A stretch of 64,000 nucleotides of DNA from positions 38,688,001 through 38,752,000 of the forward strand of contig CM060733.1 in NCBI GenBank assembly GCA_030704615.1, given 5' to 3'. The position numbers and the translations under genes are program-made. The notes under the pieces are model-generated. The model saw only the letters and a list, made by a program, of their open reading frames with translations. It had not been told where the DNA came from and ran no database searches. Of this stretch, positions 33,463 to 44,539 are shown in pieces. The stretch comes from Takakia lepidozioides (Eukaryota > Streptophyta > Takakiopsida > Takakiales > Takakiaceae). Every line of letters starts with the position of its first letter. The first letter of the stretch is position 1.

Positions 33463-35684
33463 CAGCTCTAAGAATAAGCACTTGCATAAATTGGAGTTAT
33501 GTTTGGCCAGATGCATGATGAGAGGTCTGGGCCTGAATCCAGAGAAGTGTACTTTCTGTGTAAACTCAGGGGTGCTTCTGGGACACATTGTGTGTAAGAG
33601 GGGACTTCTTGTGGATCCCAGGAAGACAGAGGCCATTAAAAGCCTCTCCACCACCAGTAAATGTTAAAAGTCTAAGGAGATTCCTTGGGCAAACCAGTTA
33701 TTACAGAAGATTTGTCAAAAGGTATGCACAGATAGCAGCACCATTGAGCAAGCTCCTGAAGAAAGATGCAGTGTTTGCATGGACAGCTGAATGTCAACAG
33801 ACTTTTGAGGAACTTATAGTGTCAGTAACAACTACACCTGTGCTGATTAACCCTCACTGGCATGTAGTATTTCATGTTCACTGGGATGCCTCAGGAGAAG
33901 CGTTGGGAGCGGTGTTAGCCCAGAATGTTACAGGAAATATAGATTCACCTGTGTACTATGCTAGCAGGTTGATGAACAGTGGTGAAAGGAACTATAGTAC
34001 AACTGAAAGAGAAGCACTGGCAATGATTTATGCAGTCAAGAAATTCAGGCATTACCTATTGGGAAGAAACTTCATGTTTTATGTGGATCACCAGGCTCTG
34101 ATATATCTGGTGAACAAACCTTTGATAAGTGGAAGGATAGCGAGGTGGTTAAAAATCCTGCACGAGTTTGAGTTCGAAGTTGTTTACAAGCCTGGCCATT
34201 TGCATCTTGTGGCAGATCATTTGTCACGACTAACAACAGGAGAGGCCGCCACAGGAGTAGACGATCAGTTACCTGATGCGAGTTTATTTGTAATGGAGGT
34301 GCAAGGAAGTACAGATGGATGGTTAGATTGGCAGTGGCCAATCAGATACTACCTTACTCATGGTCAGTGCCCACCTAGTTATGGTAAGGAGTAGAGGAAG
34401 AGAATCGCTATCAAGGCTTTACCTTATACTATGGTAGGAGGCAGAATGTATAAGCTAGGACCTGATGGAGTACTTAAACGATGCTTGTACCACCATGAAG
34501 TAAATAAAGTTTTGGAGGAAGTTCATAAAGGAGTGGCTGGAGGTCATTTTGGAGAAGAGACTACCAGTAGGAAGATACTACTTGCAGGTTACTGGTGGCC
34601 TACTTTGTTCAAAGATGTACACAAGTATTGTCAGAGTTGTGATGAATGTCAGAGGCTAGGACCTTTGCAGAGATCTGGGAAGATGGCTTTGCATCCTACA
34701 ATGCCTACTGAACCATTTCAGAAATGGGGACTAGACTTTGTTGGACCAATTAACCCACCAGCCAAGAATACACAGAACAAGTACATAATTACAGCCACTG
34801 ATTATACTACGAAGTGGGTGGAAGCTAAAGCTTTGAGGGACAACACAGCCAAGTCCACAGCAAGGTTCCTGTATGAGAACATACTTACACGATTTGGCTG
34901 TCCCTTGCAATTTATCAGTGATCAGGGAAGTCACTTCATTAATGAGACCATTGAAATATTGACTAAAGAGTTCATGATTATGCATAGGAAGAGTACAACG
35001 TATTACCCACAGGGTAATGGGCAGGCAAAGGCTACCAACAAAATACTATGTACTATCTTGGCTAAGATAGTCAATGCAAACAGAACGGATTGGGATACAA
35101 AGCTGCTGACAGCTTTGTGGTCATACAGGACTTCATATAAAGTCACCACTAAGTATACACCATTCCAATTAGTTTATGGTATGGAAGCTTTACTTCCAGT
35201 GGAATTCCTGTTACCTACCATGAGAACAGAATGGGGAAAGAGAATGGAATTGCAAGATTCAATTAAGGGCAGGAAACATGAATTATACCACGTGGAAGAA
35301 GTACGTGCTGATGCAGCTGATAACATGACCATAATTCAGATGAAGAGGAAGGAACAGTTTGATGAAGGCAAGTTAAAGACTTTTAAGACGGGAGATTTGG
35401 TTCTCTGGTTGCAGAAGAAAATCACCAGAGAAAGGACCTTATGTCATACAGAAGATGTATGATAACAACACCGCCATGTTACAAACCATTAACAAAGAGA
35501 TGTTGGGAAGAGTCAATGCCAATAAGTTGAAGGGGTACAGTGGTATCCATGACAAACCATTGCAGCATGATTTGCATGTTGAAACGCAGAAGCAGTCACG
35601 GGCTGCGCCAGTGATACCAACAGAGTATGGAGCACTTGTCGCTAGGCCGAGCGTATATGACCAGGGCGGGCAGTACAAGCGCGG
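33463..35684 (+). pseudogene. pol: E4 pol: RT 3' part, RNase H, integrase (broken)
   Basis: Starts at SSKNKHLHKLELCLA. A 1-base insertion near 33640 shifts the frame, TAG 34392-34394 replaces CAG, and a deletion near 35420 removes the KGKIKASKLKSPW stretch. The RNase H aspartate is retained (HWDASGEALGA). In integrase the zinc domain and the first two acidic positions are present, but the motif reads NGQAKATNK, so the catalytic glutamate is lysine here. This copy would lack integrase activity even with its frame restored. Confidence 0.9.
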
Positions 35685-35935
35685 CACAGCCTATCACAGC
35701 CCATCACAGTGTGGCACAGCCCATCACAGCCCATCACAGCCCATCACGGCGCGACACAGCCTATCACAGCCCATCACAATGTCACACAGCCTATCACAAC
35801 CCATCACAACGTGACACAGCCTATCACAACCTACCACAGCGTGTCACAGCCTATCACAATTTACCACAGTGCCACACAGCCTATCACAGCGTACCACAGT
35901 ATGACACAGCCTGTCACAGCTCAACACAGCCTACT
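35685..35935. repeat. 30-bp minisatellite, E4
   Basis: CACAGCCTATCACAGCCC units with some shortened copies that shift the frame, so the upper frame stops at 35812-35814 while another stays open to 36154. Confidence 0.88.
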
Positions 35936-36580
35936 GGGGTTACACAATCCATAGGATTAGTGACAGATGGACGTGGGTTAACATCCGGAGAGTGGCCGGC
36001 GGAAAAGTGGACGGCGGAAAAGTGGACGGAGGCACGTTTAGAAATGGACACGTGGACGCCAGGGCAAGACACACAACCGGACATGGATTGCAAGAGCGAG
36101 TGTCATCAAGGAAGAAGGCAAAAATGGCCGTCAAAGTACCTACCCGACACATGAACTTATTATGGGCCCATTAATGCATACAGGGTAAGGGTAACGGAAC
36201 CCTTTAAATGTACTGAAAAGCGAAATCCATGTCACATGTGCTATCCTAGTGGACAGTCCAGAGTGGAAAATCCATGGAAGGGAATTAAATTACAAAACCA
36301 ATCACACAGCCAACAGCCAATCATGAGCCAGAATTACCTGCAGAGGGTAATTTCCAAGAAGCGAAATCAAGAAATTGGAGGGATTCTAAGCGCAAGAGTT
36401 GGCGTCGTTCCAAGTAACGGGCGTCTCATCAGGAGAGACAATCAAAGCTATAACTCTGAAGCTATGGCGGAAATAACAGACTACACGCTCGCATTACTAC
36501 TTACACAGTGGCACAAGGACAGACGAACGGAGAGTACATTTTCTCTAAATCGTTATTTGCAAGCCCCACAGGCTTACAAG
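35936..36580 (+). pseudogene. E4 ORF3 N-terminal fragment, interrupted by M2
   Basis: N-terminal ORF3 with a duplicated KWTAEKWTE stretch, a stop near 36152, then the conserved ARVGVVPSNGRL and ITDYTLALLLTQWHKDRR motifs. It ends after QAPQAYK, where sisters continue KLPIAFCGNHTF. M2's terminus follows directly. Confidence 0.8.
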
Positions 36581-36732
36581 GGGGGCTACTATTTCATGAG
36601 CGGCATGAGCATGAGCGGAAAAAAAAAAAACATGAGCAGACCATTGTGAGTCCACGGAGATAGGGTTAGGAGGCACGGAAATAGGGTCATGTGAAGTTGG
36701 AATGTGGCACCAGTGGACTTGAAATGCAACAT

Positions 36733-36738
36733 TTTATT
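36733..36738 (-). promoter_or_regulatory. Polyadenylation signal AATAAA of M2 gene
   Basis: AATAAA on the minus strand, 64 bases after the exon 10 stop, same position as in M1. Confidence 0.55.
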
Positions 36739-39184
36739 GCAAATTTTGTGGCAAGCCACGTCTATACAAGTGTGTTCTAACTGTCATAGCCGGAATGGGC
36801 ACTACTCTCCTACACCCTCCGAGGAACTTGCCCCACCTTCTTCCTCATCCCCCTCATCCCCCTCATCCTCCGAGCTCTGTGATGCTTCAGTTCCACTATG
36901 CCTCTCAAAAATCCCGTCCTCTCCTTGGGGGACTGTCCACCTCACCTCCTGGGAATCTTCTGCGTCTTCTCCCCCATTTTCCTCAGCAGAATCCAAGACA
37001 AATCTACGAGCCCGACGGGCTCTAATAGCTGCTGCCTCCTCCCTCATCTTCATTTTCTTGAGGCTTGCCTCGTCTAAAATCTGCTGTACACGACTACGTT
37101 CGGAACACCTCCTAATGGACACCGAAGCAAGCCGGGCAGCATAAGTAAGAAGGATGTATTCCCTTTCTGGACTAGGCATGAAATCCCCCCTGGCAAAAAA
37201 AGGCACGTTCCTCCTGCCCATGAACTCCGGTGTAGACGTCCCTCCGGCAGTACTTGGCATCCTACAGTAAGAACAAATCCACTTCAAGAATGTCAATACC
37301 AGCACAACCAGAAAGGGTTTTCAATGAAATAAGAGAGCGGAGGGAGGTGCCTCACGAAATCTGGAGGCAACTTACAATGCCACCACTCACTCGTAAACCG
37401 GGGGCTCCTCGGCCTCGATCCCAACTTCCTCCCCTTGCTCCTTCTCGGATTTTTCCTCATCCTCCGAGGATGCCTCTTCCTCTTTCGGCAGACGTTCAGC
37501 CGCTGCAAGTTCCGAGTTGTGGAGGGCAGTATCTGGCTCGAAGGCGAACACATGCCTGTCGGACAACGTCCCTGCCCACATTGAAGCACCCGAGGGACAA
37601 AGCGGGCAGTTAATAGCTTGCGGCATGCAATTGCAATCGGGCCAGGGGACAAACTGATCACGTGAAGGCTTACCCGTGCCGCATGTGAGGTCCAGAATCC
37701 GCCCTTGGACATCCGAGCACGTCTCCATGAGGGTTTGGATGAAAGCTGGGCTCCGGGTCCGGCTGTACCGCCACGGTTTGCCTGTCTTTGTGTCCTTCGG
37801 CATACTGGAGTGGGGCACATAGTTGTAGAGGACATCGTAGGTTACAGGGTCCACAGCGGCATCAACAAGACGACCGTCGTTGCGGAATTTGAACGTAGAC
37901 CCTCTCTTCACAAAGCAATATGCCTCAAACACCAATGTCTGCACATCCAACAAAGAAGGGATCAACTCCAGGGTCTACTTAACATACACCACAATATGAA
38001 GTGAATGCAATAGATTGATAACTTACACTTTGGCCCTCTGTTCGCAACCCCTGTGTACTGATGCAGAACCATTTTCTGAGGAGGACCGGGGTGACACTTT
38101 TCGGTGTCCACCTTGCCACCGCATTCTCTGTGGTCTTCCCTCTCGTGGCAAGGACAACCACACATCCAGAAGCATCCCCGCCAGCCCAAACCCGGCTTTC
38201 CAGTAGTCCTCAGTAAACCTGTTCCAGGTGGGCACACCATCCAGGCCCTCCAGCAGCTCCCCATCTGGAATGTCGAGGAGAATCATGTCGCAAGCTCTCT
38301 CCACCTCAACCCCCCCCCCCCCCCCCCGAGTGCTCTTGCAATTCGTGCTCACAGCCGTGAAGAATTCCATCATGGCTTCAAAACCAGGGGTGTCTTTAGG
38401 CTCTGTACCGCCAGCCCTCTTCTTGGCTTTCCCCTTCTGCTCCGCCAGAGACTTGCTGTGTGCCACCTTCTTTGCCCTGGCAGCGAGAGCGTCAAGGAAG
38501 CTCTCATTGACGCATTGGATGATGGTTGGAGGTTCTAGCTTTGGCCTGTGCGTAAATGTCACCGCCGAATACCGCCGTGTAGGCTCGCCCTCAAATGCCA
38601 ACTTCTTGGCAGAGCCAGTCCCACTCTGAACTGACTTGGGAACCCGGACGACCGGTGACTGGGTAGGAGCAACAGCAGTCGCAGGACCTTGAACAAAGTT
38701 GTCGTCCGAGTCACTCTCTTGGGTCCCCTCCTGCGCCTCCTCCGATGCCCCGATGGTTTTCTGCTTTTTGGGTGTTACTGCACTCACCTGTTTCCTTGTC
38801 CTTTTCCTTTGGCCTTTACTCTTCTCATGCAATTTCTCCTGAATTCCTGCCTGAGCAAGCTCTGCCGCTTTCCTGGAGTTCGCAAGCGCTTTTGCCTCTT
38901 TTGCACCCAACGGAGGCAGCGGAGCCCGGTTCGTCGGAATTCAGCATCCAGCTTCAATTGAAACTCGGATGGGTCGAACGAGCCGGGCGGAAGGTCCACA
39001 TACCAAGGGCAATCACGCAAATGTTCCAGATGCCACTCCTTCACAATATCGTCAGTGTACATGGAGACAGCCCCAGGGTTCCTCCATGCCAGGAAGAATG
39101 GTGGCTCGAAAGACAGATGACCTTTCTCCAAAAGGGAGAACTTGCAGTACCTACATTCATGAAAAACACAATGAGGTCTTGAAA

Positions 39185-40350
39185 TGCATATTCGGCACCA
39201 TTTTCCCAGGTTGGGGCGGATGTGAGTGGGCCAAGAAATGGAAAAATGGCGCCGAATCGAGGTTTTCGGTGACTGCCACCCTAGGGACTTAGCCATCTTG
39301 GGAGCCCTGAACTGGAAATTTGGCGCCATTTTTCCCGGTTTGGCCCGAAGATGGCTAAGTCCCAGAACCGCAATAGGGCCTAGAACTGGAAAAATGGCGC
39401 CGAATTTCCAGTTCAGGTCCAGCCACCCTAGGGACTTAGCCCGAAAATGGCTAAGTCCCTGAACGACAATAGGGCCTAGAACTGGAAAATGGCGCCGAAT
39501 TTCCAGTTCCGGGCCAGCCACCCTAGGGACTTAGCCCGAAAATGGCTAAGTCCCTGAACGGCAATAGGGCCTAGAACTGGAAAATGGCGCCGAATTTCCA
39601 GTTCCGGGCCAGCCACCCTAGGGACTTAGCCCGAAAATGGCCAAGTCCCTGAACGGCAATAGGGCCTACAACTGGAATATGGCGCCGAATTTCCAGTTCA
39701 GGGCCAGCCACCCTAGAGACTTAGCCCCAAAATGGCTAAGTCCCTGAACGGCAATAGGGCCTAGAACTGGAAAATGGCGCCGAATTTCCAGTTCCGGGCC
39801 AGCCACCCTAGGGACTTAGCCCGAAAATGGCCAAGTCCCTGAACGGCAATAGGGCCTACAACTGGAATATGGCGCCGAATTTCCAGTTCAGGGCCAGCCA
39901 CCCTAGAGACTTAGCCCCAAAATGGCTAAGTCCCTGAACGGCAATAGGGCCTAGAACTGGAAAATGGCGCCGAATTTCCAGTTCCGGGCCAGCCACCCTA
40001 GGGACTTAGCCCGAAAATGGCTAAGTCCCTGAACGGCAATAGGGCCTACAACTGGAATATGGCGCCAATTTTCCAGTTCAGGGCCAGCCACCCTAGAGAC
40101 TTAGCCCCAAAATGGCTAAGTCCCTGAACGGCAATAGGGCCTAGAACTGGAAAATGGCGCCGAATTTCCAGTTCCGGGCCAGCCAGTCTAGGGATTTAGC
40201 CCGAAAATGGCCAAGTCCCTGAACGGCAATAGGGCCTACAACTGGAAAATGGCGCCGAATTTCCAGTTCAGGGCCAGCCAGTCTAGGGACTTAGCCATTT
40301 TCGGAGCCCTGACTGGAAATTCGGCGCCATTTTCCCTAACACCACATGAG
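39185..40350. repeat. Intronic 95-bp array with dimeric higher-order pattern, M2
   Basis: About thirteen GGCGCC-centred units at roughly 95-base spacing in intron 6. From about 39570 to 40260, units reading CTAGAACTGGAAAATGG alternate with units reading CTACAACTGGAATATGG, so the real period is a 190-base dimer. The end units are inverted relative to the rest, as in M1. Confidence 0.88.
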
Positions 40351-43254
40351 GCCTCTAACATCCTGAAATGCAAGGACTTGAAAGAAAGGCCGCGCGTATG
40401 TACCTGTACAGAAGGCGCATTGCTGCTTTGTCCGCGTTCGGCTGGTCGGTGAACTCGTGGCTCCGGCGAGCATCTGCTATCTCCCGAAAGAATAGGTTGG
40501 TTTTGTAGAGCAGAAAGTACCTCGTCACATAGTCACGTAGGCTCTCTGCTGCAGGAGATATCTCCATCTTGAACTGATGTGCTTGTGTGTCCAGCTGCTC
40601 TTGCGCATTCGTCGTCACCTGTGGAGATTCTCCATCAGATCGCTTTCCTGAAAAAATACAATGAATCCACCCCCTACTAGAGTAGAAGCCCCAAACGAAG
40701 CGTGGGGAAGTACCTGAAACCACCATGTCATGCGGTTCATCCACATGTCGAATGTGGGGTCAGAGAGTTTGTCCGGTTTGGGGAAGCTCCACATGTCCCT
40801 GGTACTTTGGGAACCATTCCAGATTTGGAGCCACCGGGTCTGTCCAACCACCCAGCATATTCGTAAGCGCCAAACACCACAAAAAGGAGTTGTTGCCACC
40901 ACAATTTGGTTAAGAATGTATCACCTTTTCTGTTGCATCCACACAGGATGTGGCTAGACGATGGAGCTTCTCCAATGTCATCGTGGGCTTTAGAGCGTGA
41001 GAGTAGTGCTTCCCTACCTCCACCAGAAAGTCGGCACCAAGGGCGGGATCAGCTATGGCCACGTACTTTACCATCCGCGACTTGTACTTTATGCGGGCCC
41101 TCACCTCCGCAGCTTTGACATACGATTCGAGTTCCGGGAGGGTTGGATTCTTCTCCTCTGACTCCATGTAGAACCTCCGCGCATGTGCCAAATCCTGCTG
41201 TATTTTCGTCTGTCAAGAATGCGCACATAAGATTAGAGATCCTGCTCAACACAATTTCTTCTATTGGGGGAGGAGAGACAGATTAGCTCAACAAAACTGT
41301 CAGGAGCTTTACCCGAAATATGTAGTCCACCATGGCGTCGACGCTCAGCCTATACCAGGTTTTGTCTGCCTTTGCCTCCGACTTGCGCAGGAGGTCGGCA
41401 CTGAGGGAATTGGCAAACTCTTGCACCCCCTGCTTCCCGACATCCTTCACTCGGAAGAGCATATGGGACAAGTTGGTGGCAATGAAGGCATTCTCAGTCA
41501 CCCTGCAGTGCCACATTTCCATCAAACAATATTGAAATGGGAATTTTCATCATATATGAGGATTCGCAATGAAATGACTTCCAAACTCAAAGTCCAAAAG
41601 CGAGAGGCGTTGTAGCTTACGAGTTGATGTCGGCCATTGCAGCTTTGAGAAGATTGCGATCCATGCCAGGAGGCGATGATTGCCGTCCCACACGTAGAAC
41701 ATCTTACCGGACAAGTGTTGGAAAAGAGGATCACTAGCAATTGATCTCTCGAACTCCTCATTTCGCGTTTGCCAATGGGGACCCCATTTGTCCACCTCAT
41801 CGGAAGTGTGGGCACGGGAAGCTCCGTGGTCGTTCTCAATGGAAACGTAAAATGCGGCAGACCCCATTCGATATCCATCCCGGAAAGAGAATTTCAGCTT
41901 GTCGATATCGCCTGGGAGGGCAGGTCTCACCACCTGCAATGACACCAAGCGGCAAAGGGGAATTCGAAGCTTGGCCGGGTACACCATGCCCCCCAGCACC
42001 CTGCTAATGTTGCTGTGGGTTGCCTCCAACATCTTGGCAGCGGCCAACTTCATATCCGCCTCAGACATGACGTCTGCTGCAAAGGGGTTTTCCGGCAGCC
42101 CGCCAGGACCGCCAAATCCAGCCTGTATGCTCCGGGTTTGGGGCCTGGGGATGTCCGGAAGGATGTCATCCTGGTCAGAAAGCTCCCTGTTGTCCTCCTC
42201 AACAGGGTCAGCCACCTGCGAAACCACCTCCAACACTCTCCCCGTCTCTACTGCCCTCTCCCTGGCTTCACCTCGAACTTGCACAATCCGTGCTCTTTCT
42301 GGTGTTCTTTCCTCTCCTCCAGTCTCCACCGTATGGGTAATTGCAGGGGCTGCTCTTGCCCGCGATGGTCTAACCGGTGTGTCACTGCCTCTCTGTGGTG
42401 TCTTGGAGGGATCCACCGTCTCTGTGCATCCCTCGCTTACATTGGCATCTGTCATTTGGGCACCCCTGGCCTCTTCAGTGGCCTTTTCTCTTTCCTCCTG
42501 GCTAGCATTCTGTCTCGTCTGTTCTTTTGCCCTCTCTTTTGCCCTCTCACGGGCTTTTTGTTTCTTACTAGGGCTAGCAGCAGGGGAGCCCGGATGGACG
42601 ACCACCTTTGATTGAGGCGAACTGACACCCTCGCGCGCACTGCTCACTCCCCCCTCCGCAGCCCGTGACGGCTCTCTCGCCGGGGATTGCATGTGCTTAG
42701 CTTTCTTCTTTTTCTTTGCGTGGGCGGGCCCTACTGCATGTGCATCAACAACCTCCATTGCCGAATCTGGTGTCCTCATGTCCTCACGCCCTTCACCTGC
42801 CATGCCGCCTGCACCAACCTCCCCAATGCCTATTCTGTCGTACTCTCGTTGCAAGTCCTCCCGTCCACCAACAAAAGGTTTAAGTTTGCCCTCTCGCCCC
42901 AAGTTGGGCGATTCAAACATGTGACGAGTTGGAGCTATCGATGATACCACCAGCGTGCCGGGCTCGTCGTCACTCTGTCATTCCCAAAAATCGTGAGAAC
43001 CAACATCGGTGCAAAAACCAGCATCGCAACGAGCAGCGCAACCACCATAGCAACAATCGTGTAACAAAAATGAAAACATAACAAGTTTAGGAAGTATGGA
43101 GAGCCATGCAACAACAATGAAAACAAATGCAACCATTGCCTGAGAATGACATGCACAAGCAGCCTTCTCCAGAGCTGCCGGATTTGCACACGCATTGCAA
43201 ACAATCTAAGGTTCACTCAACTATCTAAGGTTCACTCATCCAGCGAAGCCAGGA

Positions 43255-43345
43255 TGAAGATACAAAAACAAAGCGAGGCAACAAAGCGAAAGGGAAAGCG
43301 AAAGCGAAAGCAAAAGCGAAAGCAAAAAATAAATCGAACAAAGCG
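43255..43345. repeat. GAAAGC/AAAGCG simple repeat in intron 1 of M2
   Basis: Short repeats of AAAGCG type close to the GC splice donor of exon 1. M3 has a shorter version (about 61842-61905), so it varies between copies. Confidence 0.7.
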
Positions 43346-43734
43346 AAAGCAGAAATGGCTTGCCTGAGAGTACTCGGCTTCAGTTGGCGCGGGTTGTGAG
43401 CAAGACACTGGAATCTCCTGCTGGAGCTTCAGTTTGGCCATGCGAGAGATTGGCCGTCGTCCGTAGTACAGAGCTTTCAACTTCCGCCGCGGTCTGGATG
43501 TGAGGTCTCTCTCAGGAGAGCCACGCCCTTCAGGCGGCATAAGTCCCAGCCAAAATGGAAAAAGATCTCCGTTTTTGGGGTACATGCCTCGAATAGCATG
43601 TTAAGCCAAGATTAGCATGAGATTTAGGGTACGTATCCAGGAAGCGATGTGTCGCCAGCCCGAATGAAAACCGACGGCGGTGGACATTTATTGCCCAACT
43701 GCGCAATTAAATGTCGGATGAAGCCCTCCATGTC

Positions 43735-44230
43735 GGATGAAAATCGACGGAAAGAGGCCCGGAATTTCCAACGTAGAGGTAATTCGGAGCGCTGCAGGAT
43801 GGAAATCCGGCGCCGGATTTCCATCCTGCAGGTAATTCAGAGCGCAGCAGGATGGAAATTCTGCGCCGAATTTCCATCCTGCAAGGTAGGGCGGTGCGCG
43901 AAATTTCCCTCACGCAGGTAATTCGGAAGCGGATGGATGGAAATCCGGCGCCGGATTTCCATCCACGCAGGTAGGGCGGCGCGCCAAATTTCCCTCACGC
44001 AGGTAATTCAGAAGCGGATGGATGGAAATTCGGCGCCGGATTTCCATCCGCGCAGGTAGGGCGCCGCGCAAAATTTCCCTCAAGCAGGTAATTCGGAGGC
44101 GGATGGATGGAAATCCGGCGCCGGATTTCCATCCGCAAGGTTGGGCGGAGAGTCGATGGATGGAGATCCGGCACCGAATTTCCATCCAGCAGGTAAGTGG
44201 AATCCCGGATGGATGGAAATCCGGCGCCGA
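43735..44230. repeat. GGCGCC palindrome array upstream of M2 gene
   Basis: Consecutive palindromes such as GGAAATCCGGCGCCGGATTT with longer perfect arms (15 + 15 bases around the centre at 43800-43830). They are separated by AGGTAATTCGGA or AGGTAGGGCGG spacers. The array lies about 150-650 bases upstream of the exon 1 ATG. A related array precedes M3. Confidence 0.88.
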
Positions 44231-44539
44231 TGGCTCATTATGTTGCCTGGGCACGCGCCCTATGCTCAAAGGAGATGACGATCTTGAACGTGCAGGACTT
44301 GCGGTGCTCGACGAGACCTCCTCGGGCAACATCACCGGACCACGAGGGAGCGTGCGAATATTCTTGTCAGCTCGCCATGAATCCTCTTCTCCGCCAGGTG
44401 CCTCGTCAAGTCTTCGTCTCACTGGACGGGTATGAACATCTCCTTCCAAATGTTGGCCTCTTCGCAGCAATGGCGTGTCCCGAAGGCCCTCTCGCAAGGC
44501 CGCCGCCCACTTCCGAGGATTCTTCGATCTAGAGGCAGT
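44231..44539. other. Unassigned GC-rich segment between M2 array and E5 LTR
   Basis: Begins abruptly inside a palindrome unit and ends at the E5 LTR. It is open on the plus strand to 44532 and partly open on the minus strand, but I recognise neither translation. It could be the 5' end of element M, a fragment of a flanking transposon gene, or host sequence. The five bases GCAGT before the LTR may be its target site. Confidence 0.4.

Larger units (their letters stand above)
33463..36580 (+). mobile_element. Ty3/gypsy retrotransposon copy E4 (RT to start of ORF3)
   Basis: Emerges from the gap in RT just after the catalytic FLDD and continues through RNase H, integrase, minisatellite and the first ~650 bases of ORF3. 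ORF3 stops after GGCTTACAAG, where element M2 begins. Confidence 0.9.
36802..43585 (-). pseudogene. M2: ParB-like / DNA methyltransferase-like gene, all ten exons
   Basis: Only copy showing every exon. On the minus strand: 43585-43364, 42974-41621, 41502-41313, 41209-40925, 40839-40714, 40642-40404, 39150-38027, 37938-37674, 37590-37392 and 37261-36802. Eight exon lengths equal those of M1 or M3 exactly. Intron 1 would use a GC donor (CAG|GCAAGC), also present in M3. It keeps the ParB-like IPLCRLVSL ... VWDGNHRLLAW and the methyltransferase-like DLTCGTG. Damage: about 88 bases lost from the end of exon 2; a 1-base deletion near 38935, a 10-base deletion near 38170 and a C17 run near 38311 in exon 7; and the exon 9 acceptor changed from CAG to CGG. 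The product would act on DNA in the nucleus if the resemblance holds. Confidence 0.75.
36581..44230 (-). mobile_element. Element M copy 2 (minus strand)
   Basis: The reverse complement matches M1 over its full length and M3 over the 5' half. The 3' terminus (GGGGGCTACTATTTCATG on the plus strand) sits at 36581 inside E4 ORF3. The 5' side includes exon 1 and a palindromic array up to about 44230. What lies between that and the LTR at 44540 could be more of the element. M1 and M2 form an inverted repeat of about 5 kb. Confidence 0.75.

Noticed and set aside
32836-33667. Open frames crossing the run of N
   Set aside because: They are produced by undetermined bases and have no meaning.
38228-38629. 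Antisense open frames over M exon 7 and exon 2 (also 11976-12431 and 62552-63550)
   Set aside because: They mirror GC-rich coding exons. The plus sense of M has matched splice sites, domain motifs and a polyadenylation signal; the antisense has none.
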